Positions 8,309 to 14,660 are shown, counted from the first letter of the stretch. The stretch is DNA of 16,209 bases from an uncultured Oscillospiraceae bacterium (GCA_900543705.1 UQSL01000045.1:1-16209); one strand, 5' to 3'. The notes: generated by a model from the sequence alone, not told the origin. A program made the numbers and translations.

Positions 8309-9232
8309 ATGGAACAGGATTACATCGTTTATCATGAGCTTTCTCATCCGGACGAGCAGTTTGTCAGCTGTATCGGGGGCAGGGTGCTGTGCGCCGTCCG
8401 TTATCTGTTGGAAGACCCAGACAACAGCGCCTTGTTTTCCTACTTACGGCAGTGTCGGCTCTGCTACCTCCCACTTACAGAAGCTCGAATGGAGGATCCT
8501 TGGTATTATCAGCCGCTTGAAATCCTGACTGCACAGGGAAACGCTGTGTTCAGCCGGGAGGGAATCAGGGAGTTAGATTTTTTTATGCAGGGTTTAGGGC
8601 TTCGCATTCAGAGTGTAGAGCTGCCTGATCCAAAGACCCTGTTTTCTGCGATAAACCGGGCGTTTGTGCAAAACGCAGTGCTAGTGCTCAATATCGACCA
8701 GTACTATCATCCGAAAAGTGAGAAATACCACAAACAAAAGAATGCCTGGCACGCACTGCTGCTCAAGGGCTTTTGTCCGAAATCCGGAGAGGTGCTCATC
8801 TCCGATTCTGCGCATGGAAAGGAATACCTCCTGCCCTTTTCCGCGATTGCTCAGATGTGTATCGGAAGCGGATACCTGCTGACAAAGGAGGACAGGGAAC
8901 CGGTCTCCTCTCGATCCTGGGCCTTTGACTGGGAACAGCAATTTGAGGCCCCTGTTTCCCGGTTCCTGACAGAAATCCGGGATAAATTATCCAGGGAATG
9001 CAACCCGCAGAGAACCGAATATTTAGGGTATGGGTATTGTTATACAATAAAATATGCGGTGATTCCCTTTCTCAAAATGGCGGTGAACGAAGAATCGGAA
9101 CAGGATCAATGGAAAACCAGACTCAAAGCCTTTGAACATTTGAGTACGTTGCTGCTGAAAACAGCGGTCAGTAAAACATGCAGCTGGGTGAAAATCGGGC
9201 ATGTGATAAGCGACTGTGAAAACAGGTTATAA
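8309..9232 (+). CDS. BtrH/C39-like papain-fold acyltransferase or peptidase
   Basis: A 307-residue protein whose N-terminal two thirds resemble the BtrH N-terminal / C39-like group. A candidate catalytic Cys21 lies in FVSCIGGRVLCAV, His148 in NAWHALLLKGF, and Asp166 in EVLISDSAHG, in the order and spacing expected for this fold. BtrH in butirosin biosynthesis transfers a gamma-glutamyl-aminobutyryl group from a carrier protein to an aminoglycoside. The free carrier protein and ligases in this operon make the same kind of transfer the best guess. A cysteine protease or hydrolase role remains possible. The C-terminal ~100 residues are unassigned. The start at 8309 follows TAGGAGAG (8296-8303). 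It is the last gene before the operon terminator. Confidence 0.65.
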   Translation: MEQDYIVYHELSHPDEQFVSCIGGRVLCAVRYLLEDPDNSALFSYLRQCRLCYLPLTEARMEDPWYYQPLEILTAQGNAVFSREGIRELDFFMQGLGLRIQSVELPDPKTLFSAINRAFVQNAVLVLNIDQYYHPKSEKYHKQKNAWHALLLKGFCPKSGEVLISDSAHGKEYLLPFSAIAQMCIGSGYLLTKEDREPVSSRSWAFDWEQQFEAPVSRFLTEIRDKLSRECNPQRTEYLGYGYCYTIKYAVIPFLKMAVNEESEQDQWKTRLKAFEHLSTLLLKTAVSKTCSWVKIGHVISDCENRL

Positions 9233-9334
9233 TACTTCACGAGGGTTTGCGGCCGGGTTATCGTGACTTCAATTGAGTAGCTGAAATCCGGCCTAAAAAA
9301 TAGCCCCTATGTAGAGGATCCAGTTCATATCATA

Positions 9335-9370
9335 AAAGCTGCGCGGGAATTCCCGCGCAGCTTTATTTTG
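9335..9370 (+). terminator. Intrinsic terminator of the biosynthetic operon
   Basis: A perfect 30-bp palindrome at 9335-9364 (arms AAAGCTGCGCGGGAA and its complement) is followed by a T-rich stretch. Its symmetry, with A residues upstream, would let it work in both directions. Confidence 0.85.
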
Positions 9371-9596
9371 TAAATTTTTAGTCTGTGTCATTCGTCTGGA
9401 TACTGTATGACGTGGCAAGTCATTATCGGTAAGAACTTTTGGCTCATCCATATAAGCTCTATGGGCTGGATGAATAAATTCTTAGAATAATAAACTTTTT
9501 TATCCAAAATCAGGACAACAGGCGCGCGATTGTTCTGCACGCCTGTTGTCCTTGCTGGAAAGAAAGTTATGAAAAAATTGGTATCTTGTAAAACGT
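9371..9596. other. Intergenic region with a 13-bp inverted repeat
   Basis: No convincing gene lies between the operon terminator and the sigG promoter. It contains a perfect inverted repeat, AGGACAACAGGCG (9512-9524) with its complement at 9540-9552 and a 15-nt loop. No T-run follows it on the plus strand. On the minus strand it is followed by GATTTTGGAT, so it could be a weak minus-strand terminator, a transcript-stabilising hairpin or a protein-binding site. A smaller TCATCC/GGATGA repeat lies near 9449-9474. Confidence 0.4.
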
Positions 9597-9626
9597 GCAT
9601 GCCTGCGGTTTTATCTTCCCATACTT
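9597..9626 (+). promoter_or_regulatory. Sigma-G-like promoter of sigG
   Basis: GCATG at 9597-9601 and CATACTT at 9620-9626 are 18 bp apart. They match the forespore sigma-G pattern (GHATR, 18 bp, CATNHTA) except at the last base. Transcription would start near 9633, leaving a leader of about 25 nt that contains the GGGGG ribosome binding site at 9644-9648. Autoactivation of sigG by sigma-G is known in Bacillus. Confidence 0.5.
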
Positions 9627-9657
9627 TGGAGGAACAAACAGATGGGGGATGAAACCA

Positions 9658-10428
9658 ATGTACGCAAATAAGGTTGAAATCACCGGAGTCAATACTTCCA
9701 AGCTCAAAGTACTCAAGGAAAAAGAGAAAGAAGAACTGCTCAAACGTGTCAAACAGGGAGATAAACAGGCAAGGGAAGAGCTGGTCAACGGCAATCTCCG
9801 TCTGGTGCTGAGCGTTGTTCAACGGTTTGTCGGACGCGGGGAAAATATGGATGATCTGTTTCAGGTCGGTTGCATTGGCCTGATGAAAGCCATTGACAAC
9901 TTTAACACCGATATCAATGTCCGTTTCAGCACGTATGCCGTGCCGATGATTCTCGGAGAGCTGAGGAGATACCTGCGCGACAACAATCCGGTACGGGTCA
10001 GCCGCTCCATGCGCGACCTTGCCTACAAGGCGATGCAGGCAAAGGAGGAGCTGACTGGGAAAAACGCCAAGGAACCGACTGTCGAGCAGATAGCTAAGCA
10101 TCTCGGTGTTCCCAAGGAGGACGTCGTGCTGGCCCTCGAGGCCATTGTCGACCCGGTTTCCCTGTACGAACCGGTTTACTCGGACGGGGGAGACACTATC
10201 TATGTGATGGATCAGGTCGGGGATAAAAACTCGGAACTCAACTGGCTGGAGGAATTGGCCGTCAAGGAGGCCATCAGCAGCTTGGGTGAACGGGAAAAAC
10301 GAATTTTGAGCCTGCGCTTTTTAAGCGGGAAAACCCAGATGGAGGTTGCCCGGGAAATCGGGATTTCCCAGGCCCAGGTCTCCCGGCTGGAAAAAGGAGC
10401 GCTATCCCAAATCAAGAAGCAGTTATAA
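9658..10428 (+). CDS. sigG: RNA polymerase forespore sigma factor sigma-G
   Basis: A 256-residue sporulation sigma factor of the normal length. It opens with YANKVEITGVNTSKL, closely following the SigG N-terminal motif KVEICGVDTSKL. Region 2 is present as VNGNLRLVLSVVQRF and DDLFQVGCIGLMKAIDNF, then GELRRYLRDNNPVRVSRS. Region 4 ends in the helix-turn-helix GKTQMEVAREIGISQAQVSR. It directs late forespore gene expression. The ATG at 9658 is chosen over upstream codons because homology starts there and GGGGG at 9644-9648 precedes it. In many Clostridia sigG follows spoIIGA-sigE; here the biosynthetic operon lies directly upstream. The gene ends back to back with the convergent ATPase gene, the two stops forming TTATAA. 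Confidence 0.97.
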   Translation: MYANKVEITGVNTSKLKVLKEKEKEELLKRVKQGDKQAREELVNGNLRLVLSVVQRFVGRGENMDDLFQVGCIGLMKAIDNFNTDINVRFSTYAVPMILGELRRYLRDNNPVRVSRSMRDLAYKAMQAKEELTGKNAKEPTVEQIAKHLGVPKEDVVLALEAIVDPVSLYEPVYSDGGDTIYVMDQVGDKNSELNWLEELAVKEAISSLGEREKRILSLRFLSGKTQMEVAREIGISQAQVSRLEKGALSQIKKQL

Positions 10429-11526
10429 AATCGGCGAATGTTTCTCGAGTACCTTGGCGGCGATTTCCTGTGCCAGGGTATCCAGCTCGGAAAAGTCCAT
10501 GCAGTTTCCATAATAGGATTCCAAATCGTCGTGGATCATCTTCGCTTCAAAAATGAGCTTTCCGGCCTCCCCGAGCAATTCGAGGGAGGCTTTTCTGTTG
10601 AAGCGGATGCGCGCTTTTTTATTTTTCAGCGCATCCGGATTGAGAAATCTCCTTGCATGAATGGTACGGCAGTCGCTGACGGTAATAGGATGCCAGTGAT
10701 TGGAGGTCATATACCCGATACGCAGGGCAGGGATAAAAAGATGCTCAAGTTTTTCAAAGGGGGAAATCGGGCAGTAACAGGCGATGACATCGTATCCGGC
10801 GCGCAGAGCATGGTCTTTAAGCGCCTGGAGCAGCAGGCGGCTGACGCTTCCGTATTCATCTTCAATCAGGCAAACACGGTCACACAGCACGGAGGGGGTA
10901 TCCAAAAACATCATGATGCCGTCTTGGGTGACACAGCTGAGCAGGCGGCAGATTTCCTTTCCCGGACTTTGCTTTATCGGTTTAAATTCCCTTGCGGCAA
11001 GGCGCGAGGCATATTTTCTGATTTTACCAATGTCGGTCTCTTCCAGACTCATGCGGTATGTATCACTGATAAGCGCCCCGGCAGCGGAAATAAAGCGCAC
11101 GGCACGTTTGCTGGTCAATTCACTCTCATTGGTCAGAGCGATGACGCGGTCTCTGGAGCATTCTAGCTTGTCGGTGTCGAGGTAGACCGATAAATCCAGC
11201 GTATGCTCATAGACGCCGGGATAGCGCGGTTCAATGGAGTGAGGGCGGGTTCCATCGACTACACAGAACTTGAGCGTCGGAAAAACAGCCGCGTCCAGCT
11301 TGGATGGGTCGGCGGTACAGTGGATGAGCTCCGGATGAGGTTCCCGCGCTTCGAGCATCAGGTAGATATTCTGGATCAGTGTGTTTTTTCCGCATCCCGG
11401 ACATCCTTTTAATACAAGCATATGCCATCCGTCATGGACGTCGGCAAGCTCTGAAAATCTGGAGACAAATCCCTGCGGGGAGTTGGCAGTCAAAAAATAA
11501 TGGGCAGCATTGTTGACAGCAGACAT
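10423..11526 (-). CDS. P-loop ATPase of unknown role (PRK06851-like)
   Basis: A 367-residue soluble protein with one clear Walker A motif, LKGCPGCGKNT (residues 39-49). The usual S/T position is shifted to Asn-Thr. Before it, AHYFLTANSPQGFVSRF matches the opening of a Firmicutes ATPase family known as PRK06851. MMFLDT (about residues 215-220) may be part of the second half. The function of the family is not established. Its position beside sigG is suggestive but does not show a sporulation role. The start has GGAGGG just upstream on the minus strand (complement near 11535-11540). Its TAA stop at 10423-10425 abuts the sigG TAA, so the two genes converge with a 6-bp overlap. Confidence 0.7.
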   Translation of the reverse strand: MSAVNNAAHYFLTANSPQGFVSRFSELADVHDGWHMLVLKGCPGCGKNTLIQNIYLMLEAREPHPELIHCTADPSKLDAAVFPTLKFCVVDGTRPHSIEPRYPGVYEHTLDLSVYLDTDKLECSRDRVIALTNESELTSKRAVRFISAAGALISDTYRMSLEETDIGKIRKYASRLAAREFKPIKQSPGKEICRLLSCVTQDGIMMFLDTPSVLCDRVCLIEDEYGSVSRLLLQALKDHALRAGYDVIACYCPISPFEKLEHLFIPALRIGYMTSNHWHPITVSDCRTIHARRFLNPDALKNKKARIRFNRKASLELLGEAGKLIFEAKMIHDDLESYYGNCMDFSELDTLAQEIAAKVLEKHSPIL

Positions 11527-11645
11527 CAGTCATCCCTCCGGTTAGAATAAGAATATCGCCGCAAGCATGCGGCTGCGCGATTTCTGGACAGGCTCAGAAA
11601 TACTTTGGACGGCGTACTCCCCGGTTTTTGAGAGAATGGAGCCCG

Positions 11646-11687
11646 AAAAAAAGGAGTATAAACCGCCCAAAAAGGCGTTTATACTCC
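11646..11687 (-). terminator. Intrinsic terminator after the uracil-DNA glycosylase gene
   Basis: Arms GGAGTATAAAC-C-GCC (11653-11667) and GGCGTTTATACTCC (11674-11687) form a 14-bp stem with one bulged C. On the minus strand it is followed by seven T residues (complement of 11646-11652). It lies about 40 bases past the glycosylase stop. Confidence 0.85.
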
Positions 11688-11723
11688 ATAGTATTCTGAA
11701 AAAACAGGATTGCTACTGCTAAA

Positions 11724-12296
11724 TCAATAGGTATGGGTGCAAACTTCCATGATTTTTTCCCGTAGGGACTGAAAATCCTCCAGAGCTTCCGGCTTATTGC
11801 GTGGGTTGCGCAGCAGGGCTGCCGGATGGAATGTCCCCATCAGCCAGACGCCGTTTCGCTTGGTCCACTGGCCGTGCTCTTTGGTGACGCGAAAGTTTGA
11901 CGAGATAATTTTCTGCGCGGAGATCCTCCCGAGACACACAATGATTTTTGGGCGGATAAGCGCGGTCTGATTCCTCAGATAAGGCATGCAGGCTTCCATC
12001 TCCTCCGGGAGAGGGTCGCGGTTTTTCGGCGGGCGGCATTTAACCATATTCGCGATGTAGATATTTTTCTCTCTCGACAAATCCACCGCGGCGAGATATT
12101 TGTCGAGCAATTGGCCGCCGCGTCCGACAAAGGGTTCCCCGCGCAAATCCTCCTGCTCGCCGGGACCCTCGCCGATAAAAAGGACCTCCGCATCCTCGAC
12201 GCCCGCGCCGAAGGCGACCTTCGTCCGAGTCTGCGCAAGCTGGCACTTTTGACAGTTTAAGCATTCGTTGCGCAAAGCTTCCATGGTATCAAACAT
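11724..12296 (-). CDS. Family 4 uracil-DNA glycosylase (4Fe-4S)
   Basis: A 190-residue enzyme that removes uracil from DNA. The uracil-binding motif GEGPGEQED and the DNA-contacting motif FHPAALLRNP are both present, as is FVGRGGQLLD. Iron-sulfur ligands are visible as the N-terminal C15-x2-C18 pair (NCQKCQLAQTRT), Cys in VKCRPP and Cys in EACMPYL, in the family 4 pattern. The length is typical. The start at 12296 is supported by AGGAGG on the minus strand (complement at 12306-12311) with 9-base spacing. It is a single gene with its own terminator and a candidate promoter at 12457-12485. No oddity is seen. Confidence 0.93.
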   Translation of the reverse strand: MFDTMEALRNECLNCQKCQLAQTRTKVAFGAGVEDAEVLFIGEGPGEQEDLRGEPFVGRGGQLLDKYLAAVDLSREKNIYIANMVKCRPPKNRDPLPEEMEACMPYLRNQTALIRPKIIVCLGRISAQKIISSNFRVTKEHGQWTKRNGVWLMGTFHPAALLRNPRNKPEALEDFQSLREKIMEVCTHTY

Positions 12297-12456
12297 AATG
12301 GGATTCCTCCTGATAATTACAATAAGAACCGGAAATTGCGAAAAGAAGCAGACATTTTGCCGGAGGGAGATATTGATGAAGGCCGCATGTCTGCAGGCTG
12401 TCGCCTTTCCATGAATACCCGATATCGATAGGGATCATGCCGGGTGCGGCACTTTC

Positions 12457-12485
12457 ATAATACCATAAATTGCAGACATTGAAAA
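12457..12485 (-). promoter_or_regulatory. Candidate promoter of the glycosylase gene
   Basis: On the minus strand, TTTTCA (complement of 12480-12485) and TATTAT (complement of 12457-12462) are 17 bp apart. The -10 is good and the -35 matches 4 of 6. It would give a leader of about 155 nt. Confidence 0.35.
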
Positions 12486-12665
12486 GAACGTTGGTTTTTT
12501 CAAAGCTACCAAAATGAAATGTTAATCTTGGTTTACAAATTGCGTGTCTGAAAAATAAAAGCAGCAATGCGAAACTGCCACCCGTGTTTTGGTAGGGCCG
12601 TATCGGCAATCACCGGCCTAGGCAGGACGATTGTGTCAAAAAATCCCCTTTTTCTGCATAAGCAC

Positions 12666-12694
12666 TTGCAAACAACCCCTCTTTGGCGTAAAAT
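12666..12694 (+). promoter_or_regulatory. Promoter of pduL
   Basis: TTGCAA (12666-12671) and TAAAAT (12689-12694) are separated by 17 bp, 34 bases ahead of the ATG. The ribosome binding site GGAGG is at 12714-12718. Confidence 0.7.
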
Positions 12695-12727
12695 GGATAT
12701 GAAATCAAGAACTGGAGGCTGATTCCT

Positions 12728-13303
12728 ATGTCCAATAAAGTATTAGTGGAAACTTCTGCACGCCATGTCCATGTGACGAAAGAGGATTTGAAAATCCTGT
12801 TCGGAGAAAATGCATCCCTGACGAAAAAGAAAGACCTTTCTCAGCCGGGTCAGTTTGCCTGTGAGGAAAGAGTCACCATCGTCGGGCCGAAAAAATCCCT
12901 CCCGAACGTCTCCATCCTTGGGCCGGAAAGAGGCAAGACCCAGGTCGAGCTTTCGATGACGGATGCGAGAAGCATCGGGATTGTTGCTCCGATTCGGGAA
13001 TCCGGCGACCTTGATGGCTCCGGAGCCTGCAAAATCGTCGGCCCGTGCGGTGAAGTGGAAATTAGCGAGGGCGTCATAATTGCAAAACGCCACATTCATG
13101 CAACTCCGGCAGACGCGGAAGCGATGGGCCTTTCTGATAAGCAGATTGTCAATGTGAAGGTGGATTCCGACGGAAGAAGCCTAGTTTTTGGCGACGTTGT
13201 TGTCCGCGTTTCCCCGAAATTTGCGCTTGCTATGCACATTGACACCGACGAGTCCAATGCGGCTTGTGTCGGCCCGAATACATACGGCGAAATCATCAAA
13301 TAA
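12728..13303 (+). CDS. pduL: Phosphate propanoyltransferase (PduL-type phosphotransacylase)
   Basis: A 191-residue PduL-family enzyme that interconverts acyl-CoA and acyl phosphate. The paired beta-barrel domains are marked by the metal-binding histidines in ARHVHVT (near residue 13) and AKRHIHATPADA (near residue 122). The conserved tail MHIDTDESNAA (near residue 174) is also visible. There is no N-terminal encapsulation peptide, and no microcompartment gene is nearby. It is therefore probably a soluble enzyme acting with an acetate or propionate kinase encoded elsewhere, in place of or beside Pta. It is transcribed alone from the promoter at 12666-12694 and ends at a terminator. GGAGG at 12714-12718 fixes the start. 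Confidence 0.93.
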   Translation: MSNKVLVETSARHVHVTKEDLKILFGENASLTKKKDLSQPGQFACEERVTIVGPKKSLPNVSILGPERGKTQVELSMTDARSIGIVAPIRESGDLDGSGACKIVGPCGEVEISEGVIIAKRHIHATPADAEAMGLSDKQIVNVKVDSDGRSLVFGDVVVRVSPKFALAMHIDTDESNAACVGPNTYGEIIK

Positions 13304-13315
13304 AAGTTTCTTTTC

Positions 13316-13352
13316 AAAGCCCTGAACATATTTTTCTGTCCGGGGCTTTTTT
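13316..13352 (+). terminator. Intrinsic terminator of pduL
   Basis: AAAGCCC (13316-13322) pairs with GGGCTTT (13343-13349), extended by T-G and G-C pairs, and ends in a T-run to 13352. Confidence 0.75.
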
Positions 13353-13404
13353 CCATGGATACAGGTTTTTCTTCTCTGCACAATAAATGCAGGAGGTGAA
13401 ACAT

Positions 13405-13602
13405 TTGCTGTATGAACTGAAATTAAAATCCATTGAAAATCAAAAGCAGGCGGATAAGCTGGTGCGTGGGGTGAGTATGGTAAACGGGGTGAGCAACATT
13501 GAAATTAGCATTCCGGACAAAACGATGATTGTGACTTCGGACACGGAAGCATATCATGATATTATAAACGCCCTGGAGGAAAACGGAGGATACCTGGAAT
13601 AA
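13405..13602 (+). CDS. Small HMA-like ferredoxin-fold protein lacking CxxC
   Basis: A 65-residue protein with a predicted beta-alpha-beta-beta-alpha-beta pattern: LYELKLKS, ADKLVRGVSMVNGV, NIEISIPDKTMIVTS, AYHDIINALEENGGY. The GV..v.i....v.v pattern and final GGY resemble heavy-metal-associated domains. The metal-binding CxxC is absent, with Glu-Asn-Gln at that loop, so metal transport is unlikely. The role is unknown. The start is TTG at 13405, not the ATG at 13387: AGGAGG (13391-13396) lies inside the longer frame and is 8 bases from the TTG. It lies about 35 bases after the pduL terminator and has its own terminator downstream. No clear promoter is seen. Confidence 0.65.
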   Translation: MLYELKLKSIENQKQADKLVRGVSMVNGVSNIEISIPDKTMIVTSDTEAYHDIINALEENGGYLE

Positions 13603-13606
13603 TACG

Positions 13607-13636
13607 AACCGCACGGAGATGCTTTCCGTGCGGTTT
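13607..13636 (+). terminator. Hairpin terminator after the small protein
   Basis: A perfect 11-bp stem pairs 13607-13617 with 13625-13635 around a 7-nt loop. The 3' arm ends in only three T residues, so termination may be partial. Confidence 0.6.
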
Positions 13637-13668
13637 GCTGCGTTCGCTGCCTGACCGAATACATCGTT

Positions 13669-13720
13669 GCGCCGGAGCATTTCATTGTAGCCTTTTAATC
13701 GAGAATGAAAAGAAAAGGCC
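13669..13720 (-). repeat. Remnant of the cassette repeat (copy 1 of a 52-bp repeat)
   Basis: It matches 14649-14700 at 49 of 52 positions. On the minus strand it encodes SFHSRLKGYNEMLRR, nearly the same as SFHSRFKGYKEMLRR at the start of cassette A, then diverges at once (the next residues are NDVFGQAA). It marks the boundary of the toxin array and is a fragment of a DUF4417-like coding sequence. Confidence 0.8.
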
Positions 13721-13743
13721 GGATGGCCGATCGCCATCCGGCC
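13707..13743 (-). terminator. Minus-strand terminator at the array end
   Basis: An 11-bp perfect stem, GGCCGGATGGC (13717-13727) with 13733-13743, is followed on the minus strand by TTTTCTTTTC (complement of 13707-13716). It would stop transcripts coming from the toxin array. Confidence 0.65.
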
Positions 13744-13762
13744 CCTGAAATTGTGTCTGAAG

Positions 13763-13793
13763 AAAAAGGCCGGATAGCCGAAAACCACCCGGC
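13763..13793 (-). terminator. Second minus-strand terminator after the cassette A immunity gene
   Basis: On the minus strand GCCGGGTGG pairs with CTATCCGGC (9 pairs, two of them G-U; 13769-13793) and is followed by five T residues (complement of 13763-13767). It closes cassette A. Confidence 0.6.
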
Positions 13794-13837
13794 TGTAAGT
13801 AATTAGTAAAAGCTAGATTGTCAGTTTTATTTAGATA

Positions 13838-14100
13838 TCACAAATTTTTGAAATACTGCTGTGGATTGAGGCAAAACTTTCCTGCGTCAGATTTTTGGAT
13901 TAGCTTTGTAATTGTTTCAAGATTTACAGGGTAAATTTCATCTTTAACCAACTTTTCTCTTCCTTGAAAATACCTGAAAGATAATTACAGATATCGATGC
14001 CGATTTTCTCACTTTTCCAAGAAAGAGATTCTTCTACCTGTAAATCCACGTTTTTTCTATTTTGAGGGATAATCCAAAAAACAAATTGCCAAACTGCCAT
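13838..14100 (-). pseudogene. Frameshifted immunity gene of cassette A
   Basis: The frame opens at the ATG at 14100 with AAAGGA 10 bases upstream. It reads as a normal small protein (MAVWQFVFWIIPQN then LQVEESLSWKSEKI) until about ICNYLS, where it runs to a stop after 58 codons. In the next frame good protein sequence resumes, including YFQGREKLVKDEIYP and ending SDAGKFCLNPQQYFKNL at the TGA at 13838-13840. A one-base shift near 13965-13990 therefore breaks a protein of about 87 residues. Its place 29 bases after a toxin tail makes it the cognate immunity gene by position. No family is recognised. Confidence 0.6.
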
Positions 14101-14129
14101 TTAAATTTCATCCTTTCACAATGTTAGTG

Positions 14130-14660
14130 TTAATCGATCCATAATAAATCAAAAATAGTTCTGTATCCGCCATAGGGTAAATTCACTTTTTTAACGGGGA
14201 TTTCTGTCAAACCTAACTGTTTAGCCGCTAAAACTCTGTGGTGTCCATCAACAATATACTTCTGTCCATTATATTCGACATATTTCACAGGCTCTTTTAT
14301 TCCCCGGGATTTAATATTCTCTACTAAATCGGCCATTTCTTTTTTACTTAAAGTCTGTGTATGTGTTTTTTGTAAATCATATGGATTTGCTGTTTCCGGC
14401 GTTCCCCCAAAAGCGCTGCCCATACCCTTTTCCTCATAGAGGGAGAGGACATGCCCGCGCTGCTTGATGATGAGCTTGGAGCCCTCCGGGACTGGCTTTG
14501 CGCCGCAGATGTATGGCGCGTACTTGGACAGGGGAGGCAGGTCGTCGTCCATGTGCCTCCAGGAGCTCAGGTCATAGTCGAGGAAGACGATGTTGCCCTG
14601 CATCTCCGGGAAAGGCGTGTTGTAGCACAAAATCCGCTCCGGTTCAATGCGCCGGAGCAT
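14130..14660 (-). CDS. Cassette A: DUF4417-like C-terminus with ParB/sulfiredoxin-like toxin tail
   Basis: A 176-residue fragment. Residues 1 to about 82 (MLRRIEPERILCYNTP through GMGSAFGG) look like the C-terminal end of a DUF4417-type protein and are shared with cassettes B and C. Residues after about 85 form a separate domain with SKKEMADLVENIKSRG and QKYIVDGHHRVLAAKQLG, the GHHR motif (139-142) of ParB/sulfiredoxin-like folds used by some toxin nucleases or NTP-dependent enzymes. Homology continues upstream of the ATG (SFHSRFKGYKE) back to the hairpin at 14697-14715. There is no ribosome binding site and an in-frame stop lies further up. It therefore looks like an orphan cassette needing recombination with a full-length gene, not an expressed gene. 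Confidence 0.65.
   Translation of the reverse strand: MLRRIEPERILCYNTPFPEMQGNIVFLDYDLSSWRHMDDDLPPLSKYAPYICGAKPVPEGSKLIIKQRGHVLSLYEEKGMGSAFGGTPETANPYDLQKTHTQTLSKKEMADLVENIKSRGIKEPVKYVEYNGQKYIVDGHHRVLAAKQLGLTEIPVKKVNLPYGGYRTIFDLLWID
14404..14605 (-). repeat. Conserved cassette block, copy A
   Basis: A 202-bp block nearly identical to 15324-15522 and to the partial copy at 16116-16209. It differs from B by one extra in-frame codon (IIKQRGH against IIKRGH) and a few substitutions. The left edge is the sequence CCCCCAAAAGCGCTGCC; the right edge, after CTGCATCT, is where copy B loses similarity while copy A continues. Confidence 0.9.

Larger units (their letters stand above)
12297..12727. other. 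Divergent intergenic region, glycosylase / pduL
   Basis: This stretch of about 430 bp holds the candidate minus-strand promoter (12457-12485) and the plus-strand promoter (12666-12694). Between them, 12585-12640 contains short CTGCC/GGCAG and GGCCG/CGGCC repeats that could fold, but no RNA family is recognised. Open frames here have neither a ribosome binding site nor recognisable protein character. Confidence 0.4.

Noticed and set aside
9407..9490. A 27-codon frame starting MTWQVIIGKNFW
   Set aside because: No ribosome binding site and no upstream promoter. It is too short to support as a gene or precursor peptide.
9388..10101. A 237-codon minus-strand open frame
   Set aside because: It is antisense to sigG and to the intergenic region, has no protein-family character, and arises from the codon pattern of sigG.
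10438..11166. A 242-codon plus-strand frame opposite the ATPase gene
   Set aside because: It is a mirror of the ATPase coding strand. The minus-strand frame has Walker A and a good ribosome binding site, and this one has neither.
12289..12609. A minus-strand frame of 106 codons upstream of the glycosylase
   Set aside because: It spans the likely promoter and leader of the glycosylase gene, has poor coding character and no ribosome binding site.
13423..13788. A 121-codon minus-strand frame containing SFHSRLKGYNEMLRR
   Set aside because: Only the short repeat remnant within it is real coding history. The rest is terminators and the antisense of the 65-residue gene.
13707..13793. A CRISPR-like or REP-like array from repeated GGCCGG hairpins
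   Set aside because: The copies are few and irregularly spaced, and each sits at the end of a minus-strand unit with a T-run. Terminators explain them better.
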